64,000 nt of DNA from Nephrocerus scutellatus (GCA_947095585.1 OX352763.1:61289016-61353015); one strand, 5' to 3'; shown: positions 11,385 to 26,053, numbered from the stretch's first letter. Notes: generated by a model not told the origin, from the letters alone. Numbers and translations: made by a program.

Positions 11385-11958
11385 TATTATAGTCGCATCT
11401 TAGTCCCACATAACGAATTTCATGCGAATCGCTTGAGAAATTTCTTTGTTTCCGAAATTCCAGACCATAATGAAAGTGCTATAGTCGCATCTTAGTCCTA
11501 CATAACGAATTTCATGCCAATTGCTTTGTTCCCGAAATCCAGACCATTTTTTTTTGTTTTTATAAAGAGACTCATTGCCAAGGGAGGACTCCCTGACTCC
11601 CCTTGCATCACGGCAATAAGTTGGGCTAAGCCCTTTATTAAAATTCAAAATAAAATAAAAATCGAAGGAATGTGATTTACAATATATCACATTCCTCACG
11701 TTTGAATTTTTATAGGAACAAGTCCTATAGTCGCATCTTAGTCCTACATAACGAATTTCATGCCAATTGCTTTGTTCCCGAAATCCAGACCATTTTTTTT
11801 TTGTTTTTATAAAGAGACTCATTGCCAAGGGAGGACTCCCTGACTCCCCTTGCACCAAGGCAATAAGTTGGGCTAAGCCCTTTATTAAAATTCAAAATAA
11901 AATAAAAATCGAAGGAATGTGATTTACAATATATCACATTCCTCACGTTTGTAGCCGG
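11385..11958. repeat. Subrepeat block, three copies, unit 2
   Basis: Same three-copy arrangement as unit 1 with only single-base differences. Confidence 0.85.
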
Positions 11959-13811
11959 TTTTAATTTATTTTCTCAGAATTCTCTCTGATTCATTGAAAA
12001 AGCAATGCGAAAAAACGAACAAGAAAACTAAAACGACGCGAGTCTTAATGCTTTCATCAATGGATCATGGTCAGGGAAAACTACAAAAAACCTTGACCTA
12101 GAAAATATTACAAATTTTAAAAATATTGTAAATAATACTGATACAACAATTATTTTTTTTTATGTATTTAATTTATATTTTATAAACAGTTTATGAGCAA
12201 CTCATCCTTCATGAATGTGTTAACGGCTAATTTGAAGGCCTGCAGATAATAAGATTCGGGAAACACGGGCTCGACCAATTGATTCCACATCGAAGAGACT
12301 CTCGGAAAAAAGGAGAATTTAAAGTGTTGGGTTCTACATGAAAAAAGTTTTAAGGTAAATCTATGTTGATTGGACCTTAAACGAGTGTTGACGTTGCTGA
12401 CAAAAGGGATTGGAACTAGAGAACGGGTTTCTAAAGAACATATATCGTAGTAAAATTTGTAGAAAACAGATAAAGCTCCTACATTTCGTCTCTGCTCCAA
12501 TGTATCAAGAGACGAAGTAATGGTTACATCGTTTATCAAACGCATAACTCTATTTTGAATTCTATCAAGATAAAGCAAATGCGATCTTGGAGCCCCACCC
12601 CACACACATGAATTAAATTCTTCAATTGGTCTAACATAAGATTTATATTATCTTAATGCTTCAGAAGGAGTGAAGTAGAAGCCCAAACATTGGCTAGCTC
12701 TTTTGAAATAAATATGTTCCTTCCAGGAAAGATCACTTGATACTTTTAAACCTAACAACTTGAGTGAATCTGATTTCGCGATAGGGGCACGATTAATAAC
12801 AGGTGAAACGTATTGTTGAATTGTCTTCTGAGAAAAAAGACAAGACTGGAATTTATTTGGGTTAAATTCTACTCTATTAGAAATGCCCCAATCGAGAATG
12901 ACTTGAATATTCGACAGAATAGTCAATTCATTATTTCAGGCGAACTATTCAAGCGAGAATTGCATTCTTTTTGACTGACAAACTCAATGGTAGCCGATAA
13001 TGTTGTATCATCAGCAAAGGAATAGATATCACAGGTTGTAGAAGACATCAGGTCGTTGATATATATCAAGAAGAACGTGGGCGACAAGGATGACCATTGA
13101 GGCACGCCAGCATTGATCCCATGTGAAGCTGAAGATATACAATTTAATACAACTTTTGTTTTACGGTTCCATAAATAATTCTCAATCCATGCAATGAGAA
13201 AGGTGTGTAAGTTCAGCGCACGATTCTTATTAATAAAACAATTATGCCATACATGCCATGGACAATAAGAGCGATTTTTACGAAATCCATACTGCACATC
13301 GGAGAAAAGACCATTAGTCTGAAATTAATTATAGATTCCATTACCTTCGATAGAACCAACAACAAAGCAATAGGACGGTAGTGAGTAGGTGCCATCTATC
13401 ACCTTTTTTCGGAACAGGTTGAATATTTGTTATTTTCCAAATTGATGGAAAAACACTTGACTTCATTGAGAGATGAAAGAGATGCTAAGAGGTTTTGCCA
13501 AAGTATGATGACATCTTTTCAATACTAATGGCGGAATACCGTCGGGGCCAGTCGCTTTATTGGGGTCAAGTTCTTTAACAATCTTTGAAACAACCCATAC
13601 CTAAGCCTAGATTCTGGAGAATTGGAGGGCTTTGGTTAGTTAAAGGAAGGGTAGACGCACAAGCGAAATGAGAAGCTAAGAGATTAGCTTTCTCAATATC
13701 AGTTCTATAATGAATACCATTAAACAATAAAGAAGGAATAGACGAAGTATTGTCTTCAAAGTTTTTTTAACCAATGCAGCAAACGACCACATTCCAGAAT
13801 TATCTAGAAAT
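11959..13811 (-). mobile_element. LINE-A 3' half, units 2/3
   Basis: Same structure as the 5511-7363 copy, including the 19-bp and 23-bp deletions. C-terminus ends at 12180. FADD box near 13011. Its 5' junction with LINE-B carries a 20-bp deletion unique to this copy. Confidence 0.9.
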
Positions 13812-14644
13812 AATAGGATAAACTCTCGTCAAGTATGAAACCAAGGCTCTTGAGACTCTGAGAGAATGGCACAGACATTCCGTTAAGGATAATTGGGCTA
13901 AGCAGGTGGGAAACTGGATACTATAAAGTACCATAGCCTGACTCTTAAACCCTCGTTTATCGTGAGGTTGTTGTTATTGACACAGTAATAGATAGACATA
14001 AGGTCATTCTTTACCTCTGAAACACATGACGTAAGTTCGGCAAGAGGTGCAAAGTGAAGTAGCTGTGCATCATCGGCAAGGAGTTGGATTTGAGAAGAAC
14101 AGGGTACAAGAGGAAGATCGTTTGTAAAGAAAGAAAAAAGCAGGGGGCCCCAAAGATGTCCCCCAGGGATCTTTCAGCAAGGGCAGGAACAAATCTCCCC
14201 CACTGAGATAGATTGAGACCGATTGGTCAAGTATGAATGAACTAGGTTAATAGAAGGGCTAGACAATTTAAAATGAAACGAGGGTTTGGACAAAAGAATA
14301 TTATGGTCAATACTATCGAAAGCTTTGCAGAAATTAAGGAGAATAAGAACTGTGACCCAACCCTGGTCCATATTCTTTCGAGCAAACTCAGTGATATCAG
14401 TTATAGTAGAGGTAGTACTGTGAAACTTCCTAAAACCACTCTGAAAAGGGCTAAGTAAGGAATTATCGTTGAGGTATGATGTTAATTGGTTTTTGATAAG
14501 ACGCTCGCAGACCTTGGATAGAGCCGGGAGGATGCTAATGGGCCTCAAGTTAGTAATTACATAAGAATTACCTTTTGTAGGGATGGCAATAACACGAGCC
14601 CTCTTCCAAGCCAATAGCGAGACAACACTATAATTTCTTATATA
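13812..14644 (-). mobile_element. LINE-B fragment, unit 3
   Basis: RT fragment as in unit 1. Here the motif reads AFDSIDHN instead of AFDRVDHN, a variant shared with units 4, 6 and 7. Confidence 0.85.
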
Positions 14645-15864
14645 CCGGGTGACTGACACGAGGTGTTACCAACTTCGGACTGTCATTGCTGTCAAAGCAG
14701 TGATGACAGAGCGCTCAAATTTACACTAATGACAGTTCATTCCATTGTTTACAAGCGTACAAAAGCATTTTAGTGGGAAATATTCAGAAAAAAATTATCC
14801 GCAATGAAATTCAACCATGTGAATAAAATGTTTGTGTATCGCACCATAAATCGTTATAACGATACTGACAGCATTGCAAAACGCCATGGTGGTGGACCGA
14901 AACGCACTACAACATCGCCGGATATCATTCGGAAGGTGAAGGCCAAATTTGCTCGGAATCCGCGCCGTAGCGTCAGAAAAATGGCTCGTGAGGCGAACAT
15001 TTCGCTCGAACGGATGTAGCACATATTGAAGGATCATCTTGGACTTAAGGCCTTGACATTCCAAAAAACGCATGGTCTCACCGATGCTCAAAAAAAGTTA
15101 GAGTGGAAAGAGCAAAGGAGTTGTTACGCTTGCACGATAGTGGCGATTTGCCGAATTTGATTTTCTCCGATGAGTCACCGAGCAATATGTGAACAAGCAA
15201 AAAGACCGCATTTACTTGCCCGGCCGTTCTACTGAAAATATGGACCAACGGATTGCCACTCGAAACCAAGCGCCGACGATGGTGATGGTTTGGGCCGCCG
15301 TAACGGCCGAAAGCCGTTCACCGCTCGCTTTTTGGACCGTGACATCAAGATAAATGCTCAAATTTATCGGAATCAAGTGTTGGAGGGAGCGTTGAAGCCT
15401 TGGGCACAAAAACATTTTGGACGCAGAGCCTGGACATTTCAACAGGACTCGACGCCGACTCATAAAGCACGCGTCAATCAAGATCGGCTGAGAAACAACG
15501 TTCCGCGGTACATTTCCTCTGCCCAATGGCCATCAAATTCACCGGATGCAAATCCTCTAGATTTCTCGGTTTAAAGTATTTTGAAAAGCAGGGTTGGGAT
15601 AAAAAAAATACCAAAGTGTCGATCATCTCAAGCAAGCGCTTCGCCGGGAATGGGCCAAAATACCGCAGAGACACTTTCGTGATGCATGCAATAGCTTTGT
15701 CATCCGTTTGAAGGCCATAATCACGGCTAATGGTGACCAAATCGAAAACTGCTAATGCAATTCGAAAATTTGTGAACATTTTTTACTTTGATTTAATAAA
15801 ATTTATCAAAAAATAAAAATTCTTAGGCTTTTTGTTTTTGTAACACATCGTGTCAGTCACCCTG
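14645..15864 (+). mobile_element. DD37D mariner-like transposon, unit 3
   Basis: 1220 bp. The shared TAG ends the first frame at 15017-15019. A 10-bp deletion near 15180 removes the bases just after the first catalytic Asp box. Confidence 0.95.
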
Positions 15865-16347
15865 TATTAAGCATTGGCTAGAGGGAGTACCTCTGTATTC
15901 CTCCATCTGCTGTGAACATAGGCACCAAAATATACAATACAATTTATATCTATTCATCCTAAAAATTATAGGTTAGACACGTGAAATGTCAAAATTTTGG
16001 ACAACAACGCTTGAAGCTTTTATTCAAAGCTAATACTTATATTTATAAAATAAATAAACATTAATTTTCATAATGTATGTGTATCAATTAACAATAAATA
16101 TTTAATATAACAACTTCATATTCAATTAACTAAATTATATATTTTCTTCTTCCAAGCCAGATGGTGCAAGTGAAACCTTTGTAACCCGCTTCCGACGCCA
16201 ATGGGTATGATATTTAGTTCGTTCAACAAATCAAAATCAAATCAACAATCAAATCGCCACCTGTCAAAATAAGTTGGCCTATTAAGGTCGCAAAAGTGAG
16301 TACCCCTCCTGCAGAACCACATGTTTGCAGTGTTAGTAGGTGTTGTG

Positions 16348-17420
16348 CAAGAATGATAAAATATAAGATTGCGCATTGCGCGTGTCGGCCATATTGACAA
16401 TCGTTGATGACGTAGGCTGTGACCAAGAAAGTAAACAAAACAAAAACGACCATACGGGGAAGTAATAAAGCAATTTTCGCAGAAAAATAAATTTGATTTT
16501 ACGGAAGCTTTTTAATAATTAAACATTGTTTTTATATATTATATCAGTATATTTAAATTTATTTTATAGTGTTTATATATTTTTCCTGCCGTTGAGCTCG
16601 TACGGACATTCTTTTTATTTATTTCAGATTAGTCTGGTTGTTGGCTGTTGGGGAAATTTGAAACAATAAGTAAAATAACCAGCATTCAAGTTAGACAGAC
16701 TCAAGACACTTTCTTTACTTGGGTTAATCACCTTTCTGAAGGAGAATTATCAAGACTCAAAAATTGGGTTGATGAAACACATTAACGCCTTAGACATTAT
16801 CTTCAAAAAATTCAATGGAGAATCAGTAACGATTTGCAAAGAATATTTAAAAACACAAATAAAGAACAGTTTGCAAATACCTTACGATTTAAGTGCTAAA
16901 AAACTATTTTTAGAGCGAGAATGTTTCAGAATAAAAAAGCTCAACAAAGAAATGAAAGTTTAAAAAAATCACAACTTAATTTAACTAACAAACCGGCCAT
17001 TTTCAGGGCCACCGAATACTTTCTAAAGAGATATATTTATTAATTATTAATTAATTATCAAATAAAGTTTAGGAAATCGTTTGTTGGAAACGTATAAAAC
17101 ACAAGCAAAATAAAAATACCATCAACATAATTCATAGCAAACATCCAAATCGGTCAATCTCATGGCCACCGTATACTTTTTAAAGAGATATATTTATATA
17201 CACTAATTAGCTTAATAAGTTAATAAACAACAATAAAGGATAATAATAAAACATTAAACAGCAATAAAAGATGTAAAAACTAACTAAATGTACAACAACC
17301 ACACGTAAAACTAAAGCAAACAAGCAACAACAAGAGCTCTCATGTCACAGGTGACGTACATGCGCAGAAGTTTTCCATTTTAAACAACGATCAGCGCAAT
17401 CTGTTATTCTATCATTCTTG
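16348..17420 (+). mobile_element. 1.08-kb TIR transposon, unit 3
   Basis: 1073 bp with the same ends and 9-bp flanks. Confidence 0.85.
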
Positions 17421-17436
17421 GGTGTTGTGTGCGTTA

Positions 17437-17691
17437 GAGTCCCCGCACACTAGAGACTTTCTGTCGGCCGATAGTTTGAATCAGTATGAACATGTATGCA
17501 AGTGCGCAGACTACAACTATTTGGTATCGGCCGATAAATAAGTTGAATGTGCGACACGATTGCCATTCAACTTTGCCTTTGTCTGTGCACTCACCACTAA
17601 CCCGGCTGTTTAATCGGCACAGTGTTCGCACTAGCAGCCCAAAACGACCAAACTATCGGCCGATAAAAAAGTCTCTAGTGTTCGGGGACTC
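17437..17691. mobile_element. 255-bp MITE, unit 3
   Basis: Same as unit 1, flanked by TTA (17434-17436 and 17692-17694). Confidence 0.87.
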
Positions 17692-17761
17692 TTAGTATGA
17701 TTTTTTAACGCGTGCGTATTACTTGGTTTTGTTCTTCTGTTAAGTGCAGTACTGTTGTTAC

Positions 17762-18672
17762 ACATTTTGCATTTTGTGAACGGAGTATATTCCAGGATAC
17801 TTGGGAGTATATTAAAGCACACGATCAAAATATTTATTCAAAAAAGTTCGAATAGAAAAATAATAAACACTTTTATATTAATAACCTATTTTTTAATTGA
17901 TTTTTTGACTTTTTTGCAATTGCACAAAATATTGATATTCTCTACAACTCATAATACAAAGTTTGGTTTGAGTTATATATATATATATATATATTATAGA
18001 TATAAAAGATGCTCAAAATGTCCTCCATTTTTTTTTTAAATTAAAGCATCAAAGCTCTCAAACGGATGCAGATGCAAGATAATCACTTAGATCTTAGCCT
18101 ATACAATTATCAGTCAAACAAAACTAAGTTGGTTGCTCTCCGATAAATATTTTGGAAGTTATAGTTTAACATTTGTGTGTATTTTTTTCTGAACAACAAT
18201 TTTTAAACACCCTGCATCTGAAAGGATATAAAAAATTGACCACCCTCCCATAAAAATTTTTTTTCAGAATGAACCAAGGAATCATCCCTTAACGGATTGG
18301 CATCCCAAACCCGACCACCCTGTATAATTCCATGCTTATGTGTTCCTGTGTTTCATTATGTCTACTTAAGTACGATTATTTACTTATACTTTTATTATTT
18401 TATTACTCCAACTGAATACTGGAAAAATCAGCTGGAACAACTAGCGACAATTTTTTAATATATTCTGTCATTCAAGTTACACTAACCCAAAGAAAGAAAC
18501 CGCACCACACAACAATAAAATATGCTATACACCTTGTACGTATACGAACTCACATTTCCACTCACTTTTGAGTTGGCCAACAGCTGTAGTGAACTCGTTA
18601 ACTGCGATAAACTAGTTCCGTAAACTAATTTTTAATAACCAATTCGGTAACTAACTTGGCAAAAATAAAACA
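17762..18672. repeat. 0.9-kb segment with damaged foldback element, unit 3
   Basis: AT-rich segment absent from units 1, 2 and 5. It includes a (TA)n run near 17977-17994. The stretch from about 17933 to 18322 is the right part of the TA-flanked foldback element that is complete in unit 7 (46691-47357). Its left inverted repeat has been deleted here, and the right end CACCCTG-TA remains. No gene seen. Confidence 0.75.
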
Positions 18673-18719
18673 AGAAAAGGGACTTGAACTAGTTCAAGTA
18701 TACCGGTGTGTCAAGGCTA

Positions 18720-19317
18720 TTATAGTCGCATCTTAGTCCCACATAACGAATTTCATGCGAATCGCTTGAGAAATTTCTTTGTTTCCGAAATTCCAGACCA
18801 TAATGACCATATTCCAGAATTTTTATAGGAACAAGTGCTATAGTCGCATCTTAGTCCTACATAACGAATTTCATGCCAATTGCTTTGTTCCCGAAATCCA
18901 GACCATTTTTTTTTGTTTTTATAAAGAGACTCATTGCCAAGGGAGGACTCCCTGACTCCCCTTGCATCACGGCAATAAGTTGGGCTAAGCCCTTTATTAA
19001 AATTCAAAATAAAATAAAAATCGAAGGAATGTGATTTACAATATATCACATTCCTCACGTTTGAATTTTTATAGGAACAAGTCCTATAGTCGCATCTTAG
19101 TCCTACATAACGAATTTCATGCCAATTGCTTTGTTCCCGAAATCCAGACCATTTTTTTTTTGTTTTTATAAAGAGACTCATTGCCAAGGGAGGACTCCCT
19201 GACTGCCCTTGCATCAAGGCAATAAGTTGGGCTAAGCCCTTTATTAAAAGTCAAAATAAAATAAAAATCGAAGGAATGTGATTTACAATATATCACATTC
19301 CTCAAGTTTGTAGCCGG
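18720..19317. repeat. Subrepeat block, three copies, unit 3
   Basis: Copies begin near 18725, 18844 and 19089. The first copy is longer than in units 1-2 because it ends in gaccatattccagaatttttatagg. Confidence 0.85.
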
Positions 19318-21178
19318 TTTTAATTTATTTTCTCAGAATTCTCTCTGATTCATTGAAAAAGCAATGCGAAAAAACGAACAAGAAAACTAAAACGACGCGA
19401 GTCTAAATGCTTTCATCAATGGATCATGGTCAGGGAAAACTACAAAAAACCTTGACCTAGAAAATATTACAAATTTTAAAAATATTGTAAATAATACTGA
19501 TACAACAATTATTTTTTTTATGTATTTAATTTATATTATATATTTTATAAACAGTTTATGAGCAACTCATCCTTCATGAATGTGTTAACGGCTAATTTGA
19601 AGGCCTGCAGATAATAAGATTCGGGAAACACGGGCTCGACCAATTGATTCCACATCGAAGAGACTCTCGGAAAAAAGGAGAATTTAAAGTGTTGGGTTCT
19701 ACATGAAAAAAGTTTTAAGGTAAATCTATGTTGATTGGACCTTAAACGAGTGTTGACGTTGCTGACAAAAGGGACTGGAACTAGAGAACGGGTTTCTAAA
19801 GAACATATATCGTAGTAAAATTTGTAGAAAACAGATAAAGCTCCTACATTTCGTCTCTGCTCCAATGTATCAAGAGACGAAGTAATGGTTACATCGTTTA
19901 TCAAACGCATAACTCTATTTTGAATTCTATCAAGATAAAGCAAATGCGATCTTGGAGCCCCACCCCACACACATGAATTAAATTCTTCAATTGGTCTAAC
20001 ATAAGATTTATATTATCTTAATGCTTCAGAAGGAGTGAAGTAGAAGCCCAAACATTGGCTAGCTCTTTTGAAATAAATATGTTCCTTCCAGGAAAGATCA
20101 CTTGATACTTTTAAACCTAACAACTTGAGTGAATCTGATTTCGCGATAGGGGCACGATTAATAACAGGTGAAACGTATTGTTGAATTGTCTTCTGAGAAA
20201 AAAGACAAGACTGGAATTTATTTGGGTTAAATTCTACTCTATTAGAAATGCCCCAATCGAGAATGACTTGAATATTCGACAGAATAGTCAATTCATTATT
20301 TCAGGCGAACTATTCAAGCGAGAATTGCATTCTTTTTGACTGACAAACTCAATGGTAGCCGATAATGTTGTATCATCAGCAAAGGAATAGATATCACAGG
20401 TTGTAGAAGACATCAGGTCGTTGATATATATCAAGAAGAGCGTGGGCGACAAGGATGACCATTGAGGCACGCCAGCATTGATCCCATGTGAAGCTGAAGA
20501 TATACAATTTAATACAACTTTTGTTTTACGGTTCCATAAATAATTCTCAATCCATGCAATGAGAAAGGTGTGTAAGTTCAGCGCACGATTCTTATTAATA
20601 AAACAATTATGCCATACATGCCATGGACAATAAGAGCGATTTTTACGAAATCCATACTGCACATCGGAGAAAAGACCATTAGTCTGAAATTAATTATAGA
20701 TTCCATTACCTTCGATAGAACCAACAACAAAGCAATAGGACGGTAGTGAGTAGGTGCCATCTATCACCTTTTTTCGGAACAGGTTGAATATTTGTTATTT
20801 TCCAAATTGATGGAAAAATACTTGACTTCATTGAGAGATGAAAGAGATGCTAAGAGGTTTTGCCAAAGTATGATGACATCTTTTCAATACTAATGGCGGA
20901 ATACCGTCGGGGCCAGTCGCTTTATTGGGGTCAAGTTCTTTAACAATCTTTGAAACAACCCATACCTAAGCCTAGATTCTGGAGAATTGGAGGGCTTTGG
21001 TTAGTTAAAGGAAGGGTAGACGCACAAGCGAAATGAGAAGCTAAGAGATTAGCTTTCTCAATATCAGTTCTATAATGAATACCATTAAACAATAAAGAAG
21101 GAATAGACGAAGTATTGTCTTCAAAGTTTTTTAACCAATGCAGCAAACGACCACATTCCAGAATTATCTAGAAATAAT
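19318..21178 (-). mobile_element. LINE-A 3' half, units 3/4
   Basis: Carries the 19-bp and 23-bp deletions. C-terminus ends at 19545. The 5' junction with LINE-B is intact, unlike the previous copy. Confidence 0.9.
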
Positions 21179-22028
21179 TGTATTGATATGATAATACCAG
21201 GATAAACTCTCGTCAAGTATGAAACCAAGGCTCTTGAGACTCTGAGAGAATGGCACAGACATTCCGTTAAGGATAATTGGGCTAAGCAGGTGGGAAACTG
21301 GATACTATAAAGTACCATAGCCTGACTCTTAAACCCTCGTTTATCGTGAGGTTGTTGTTATTGACACAGTAATAGATAGACATAAGGTCATTCTTTACCT
21401 CTGAAACACATGACGTAAGTTCGGCAAGAGGTGCAAAGTGAAGTAGCTGTGCATCATCGGCAAGGAGTTGGATTTGAGAAGAACAGGGTACAAGAGGAAG
21501 ATCGTTTGTAAAGAAAGAAAAAAGCAGGGGGCCCCAAAGATGTCCCCCAGGGATCTTTCAGCAAGGGCAGGAACAAATCTCCCCCACTGAGATAGATTGA
21601 GACCGATTGGTCAAGTATGAATGAACTAGGTTAATAGAAGGGCTAAACAATTTAAAATGAAACGAGGGTTTGGACAAAAGAATATTATGGTCAATACTAT
21701 CGAAAGCTTTGCAGAAATTAAGGAGAATAAGAACTGTGACCCAACCCTGGTCCATATTCTTTCGAGCAAACTCAGTGATATCAGTTATAGTAGAGGTAGT
21801 ACTGTGAAACTTCCTAAAACCACTCTGAAAAGGGCTAAGTAAGGAATTATCGTTGAGGTATGATGTTAATTGGTTTTTGATAAGACGCTCGCAGACCTTG
21901 GATAGAGCCGGGAGGATGCTAATGGGCCTCAAGTTAGTAATTACATAAGAATTACCTTTTGTAGGGATGGCAATAACACGAGCCCTCTTCCAAGCCAATA
22001 GCGAGACAACACTATAATTTCTTATATA
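21179..22028 (-). mobile_element. LINE-B fragment, unit 4
   Basis: RT fragment as in unit 3 (AFDSIDHN variant), interrupted by the mariner at 22029. Confidence 0.85.
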
Positions 22029-23248
22029 CCGGGTGACTGACACGAGGTGTTACCAACTTCGGACTGTCATTGCTGTCAAAGCAGTGATGACAGAGCGCTC
22101 AAATTTACACTAATGACAGTTCATTCCATTGTTTACAAGCGTACAAAAGCATTTTAGTGGGAAATATTCAGAAAAAAATTATCCGCAATGAAATTCAACC
22201 ATGTGAATAAAATGTTTGTGTATCGCACCATAAATCGTTATAACGATACTGACAGCATTGCAAAACGCCATGGTGGTGGACCGAAACGCACTACAACATC
22301 GCCGGATATCATTCGGAAGGTGAAGGCCAAATTTGCTCGGAATCCGCGCCGTAGCGTCAGAAAAATGGCTCGTGAGGCGAACATTTCGCTCGAACGGATG
22401 TAGCACATATTGAAGGATCATCTTGGACTAAAGGCCTTGACATTCCAAAAAACGCATGGTCTCACCGATGCTCAAAAAAAGTTAGAGTGGAAAGAGCAAA
22501 GGAGTTGTTACGCTTGCACGATAGTGGCGATTTGCCGAATTTGATTTTCTCCGATGAGTCACCGAGCAATATGTGAACAAGCAAAAAGACCGCATTTACT
22601 TGCCCGGCCGTTCTACTGAAAATATGGACCAACGGATTGCCACTCGAAACCAAGCGCCGACGATGGTGATGGTTTGGGCCGCCGTAACGGCCGAAAGCCG
22701 TTCACCGCTCGCTTTTTGGACCGTGACATCAAGATAAATGCTCAAATTTATCGGAATCAAGTGTTGGAGGGAGCGTTGAAGCCTTGGGCACAAAAACATT
22801 TTGGACGCAGAGCCTGGACATTTCAACAGGACTCGACGCCGACTCATAAAGCACGCGTCAATCAAGATCGGCTGAGAAACAACGTTCCGCGGTACATTTC
22901 CTCTGCCCAATGGCCATCAAATTCACCGGATGCAAATCCTCTAGATTTCTCGGTTTAAAGTATTTTGAAAAGCAGGGTTGGGATAAAAAAAATACCAAAG
23001 TGTCGATCATCTCAAGCAAGCGCTTCGCCGGGAATGGGCCAAAATACCGCAGAGACACTTTCGTGATGCATGCAATAGCTTTGTCGTCCGTTTGAAGGCC
23101 ATAATCACGGCTAATGGTGACCAAATCGAAAACTGCTAATGCAATTCGAAAATTTGTGAACATTTTTTACTTTGATTTAATAAAATTTATCAAAAAATAA
23201 AAATTCTTAGGCTTTTTGTTTTTGTAACACATCGTGTCAGTCACCCTG
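22029..23248 (+). mobile_element. DD37D mariner-like transposon, unit 4
   Basis: 1220 bp, with the shared TAG (22401-22403) and the 10-bp deletion near 22564. Confidence 0.95.
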
Positions 23249-23731
23249 TATTAAGCATTGGCTAGAGGGAGTACCTCTGTATTCCTCCATCTGCTGTGAA
23301 CATAGGCACCAAAATATACAATACAATTTATATCTATTCATCCTAAAAATTATAGGTTAGACACGTGAAATGTCAAAATTATGGACAACAACGCTTGAAG
23401 CTTTTATTCAAAGCTAATACTTATATTTATAAAATAAATAAACATTAATTTTCATAATGTATGTGTATCAATTAACAATAAATATTTAATATAACAACTT
23501 CATATTCAATTAACTAAATTATATATTTTCTTCTTCCAAGCCAGATGGTGCAAGTGAAACCTTTGTAACCCGCTTCCGACGCCAATGGGTATGATATTTA
23601 GTTCGTTCAACAAATCAAAATCAAATCAACAATCAAATCGCCACCTGTCAAAATAAGTTGGCCTATTAAGGTCGCAAAAGTGAGTACCCCTCCTGCAGAA
23701 CCACATGTTTGCAGTGTTAGTAGGTGTTGTG

Positions 23732-24807
23732 CAAGAATGATAAAATATAAGATTGCGCATTGCGCGTGTCGGCCATATTGACAATCGTTGATGACGTAGG
23801 CTGTGACCAAGAAAGTAAACAAAACAAAAACGACCATACGGGGAAGTAATAAAGCAATTTTCGCAGAAAAATAAATTTGATTTTACGGAAGCTTTTTAAT
23901 AATTAAACATTGTTTTTATATATTATATCAGTATATTTAAATTTATTTTATAGTGTTTATATATTTTTCCTGCCGTTGAGCTCGTACGGACATTCTTTTT
24001 ATTTATTTCAGATTAGTCTGGTTGTTGGCTGTTGGGGAAATTTGAAACAATAAGTAAAATAACCAGCATTCAAGTTAGACAGACTCAAGACACTTTCTTT
24101 ACTTGGGTTAATCACCTTTCTGAAGGAGAATTATCAAGACTCAAAAATTGGGTTGATGAAACACATTAACGCCTTAGACATTATCTTCAAAAAATTCAAT
24201 GGAGAATCAGTAACGATTTGCAAAGAATATTTAAAAACACAAATAAAGAACAGTTTGCAAATACCTTACGATTTAAGTACTAAAAAACTATTTTTAGAGC
24301 GAGAATGTTTCAGAATAAAAAAGCTCAACAAAGAAATGAAAGTTTAAAAAAATCACAACTTAATTTAACTAACAAACCGGCCATTTTCAGGGCCACCGAA
24401 TACTTTCTAAAGAGATATATTTATTAATTATTAATTAATTATCAAATAAAGTTTAGGAAATCGTTTGTTGGAAACGTATAAAACACAAGCAAAATAAAAA
24501 TACCATCAACATAATTCATAGCAAACATCCAAATCGGTCAATCTCATGGCCACCGAATACTTTTTAAAGAGATATATTTATTCAATACACTAATTAGCTT
24601 AATAACTTAATAAACAACAATAAAGGATAATAATAAAACATTAAACAGCAATAAAAGATGTAAAAACTAACTAAATGTACAACAACCACACGTAAAACTC
24701 AAGCAAACAAGCAACAACAAGAGCTCTCATGTCACAGGTGACGTACATGCGCAGAAGTTTTCCATTTTAAACAACGATCAGCGCAATCTGTTATTCTATC
24801 ATTCTTG
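23732..24807 (+). mobile_element. 1.08-kb TIR transposon, unit 4
   Basis: 1076 bp, same ends and 9-bp flanks. Confidence 0.85.
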
Positions 24808-24823
24808 GGTGTTGTGTGCGTTA

Positions 24824-25078
24824 GAGTCCCCGCACACTAGAGACTTTCTGTCGGCCGATAGTTTGAATCAGTATGAAGATGTATGCAAGTGCGCAGACTA
24901 CAACTATTTGGTATCGGCCGATAAATAAGTTGAATGTGCGACACGATTGCCATTCAACTTTGCCTTTGTCTGTGCACTCACCACTAACCCGGCTGTTTAA
25001 TCGGCACAGTGTTCGCACTAGCAGCCCAAAAGGACCAAACTATCGGCCGATAAAAAAGTCTCTAGTGTTCGGGGACTC
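24824..25078. mobile_element. 255-bp MITE, unit 4
   Basis: Same as unit 1 with a few single-base changes, TTA on both sides. Confidence 0.87.
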
Positions 25079-25147
25079 TTAGTATGATTTTTTAACGCGT
25101 GCGTATTACTTGGTTTTGTTCTTCTGTTAAGTGCAGTACTGTTGTTA

Positions 25148-26053
25148 CACATTTTGCATTTTGTGAACGGAGTATATTCCAGGATACTTGGGAGTATATT
25201 AAAGCACACGATCAAAATATTTATTCAAAAAAGTTCGAATAGAAAAATAATAAACACTTTTATATTAATAACCTATTTTTTAATTGATTTTTTGACTTTT
25301 TTGCAATTGCACAAAATATTGATATTCTCTACAACTCATAATACAAAGTTTGGTTTGAGTTATATATATATATATATTATAGATATAAAAGATGCTCAAA
25401 ATGTCCTCCATTTTTTTTTTTAATTAAAGCATCAAAGCTCTCAAACGGATGCAGATGCAAGATAATCACTTAGATCTTAGCCTATACAATTATCAGTCAA
25501 ACAAAACTAAGTTGGTTGCTCTCCGATAAATATTTTGGAAGTTATAGTTTAACATTTGTGTGTATTTTTTTCTGAACAACAATTTTTAAACACCCTGCAT
25601 CTGAAAGGATATAAAAAATTGACCACCCTCCCATAAAAATTTTTTTTCAGAATGAACCAAGGAATCATCCCTTAACGGATTGGCATCCCAAACCCGACCA
25701 CCCTGTATAATTCCATGCTTATGTGTTCCTGTGTTTCATTATGTCTACTTAAGTACGATTATTTACTTATACTTTTATTATTTTATTACTCCAACTGAAT
25801 ACTGGAAAAATCAGCTGGAACAACTAGCGACAATTTTTTAATATATTCTGTCATTCAAGTTACACTAACCCAAAGAAAGAAACCGCACCACACAACAATA
25901 AAATATGCTATACACCTTGTACGTATACGAACTCACATTTCCACTCACTTTTGAGTTGGCCAACAGCTGTAGTGAACTCGTTAACTGCGATAAACTAGTT
26001 CCGTAAACTAATTTTTAATAACCAATTCGGTAACTAACTTGGCAAAAATAAAA
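25148..26053. repeat. 0.9-kb segment with damaged foldback element, unit 4
   Basis: As in unit 3. The foldback remnant runs from about 25319 to 25705 and has lost its left end. Confidence 0.75.

Larger units (their letters stand above)
6478..12925. repeat. Array unit 2
   Basis: 6448 bp. LINE-A lacks the 19-bp stretch (near 6868) and the 23-bp stretch (near 7149). It lacks the 0.9-kb segment, as unit 1 does. The mariner is without the 18-bp and 10-bp deletions seen in other units. Confidence 0.95.
12926..20290. repeat. Array unit 3
   Basis: 7365 bp. LINE-A has the 19-bp and 23-bp deletions. The LINE-A/LINE-B junction has a private 20-bp deletion near 13815. The mariner has the 10-bp deletion at about 15180. 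The 0.9-kb segment is present (about 17762-18672). Confidence 0.95.

Noticed and set aside
17755..18039. ORF of about 94 codons in the 0.9-kb segment
   Set aside because: It covers AT-rich sequence with a TA microsatellite, varies with the repeat length between units and has no motif.
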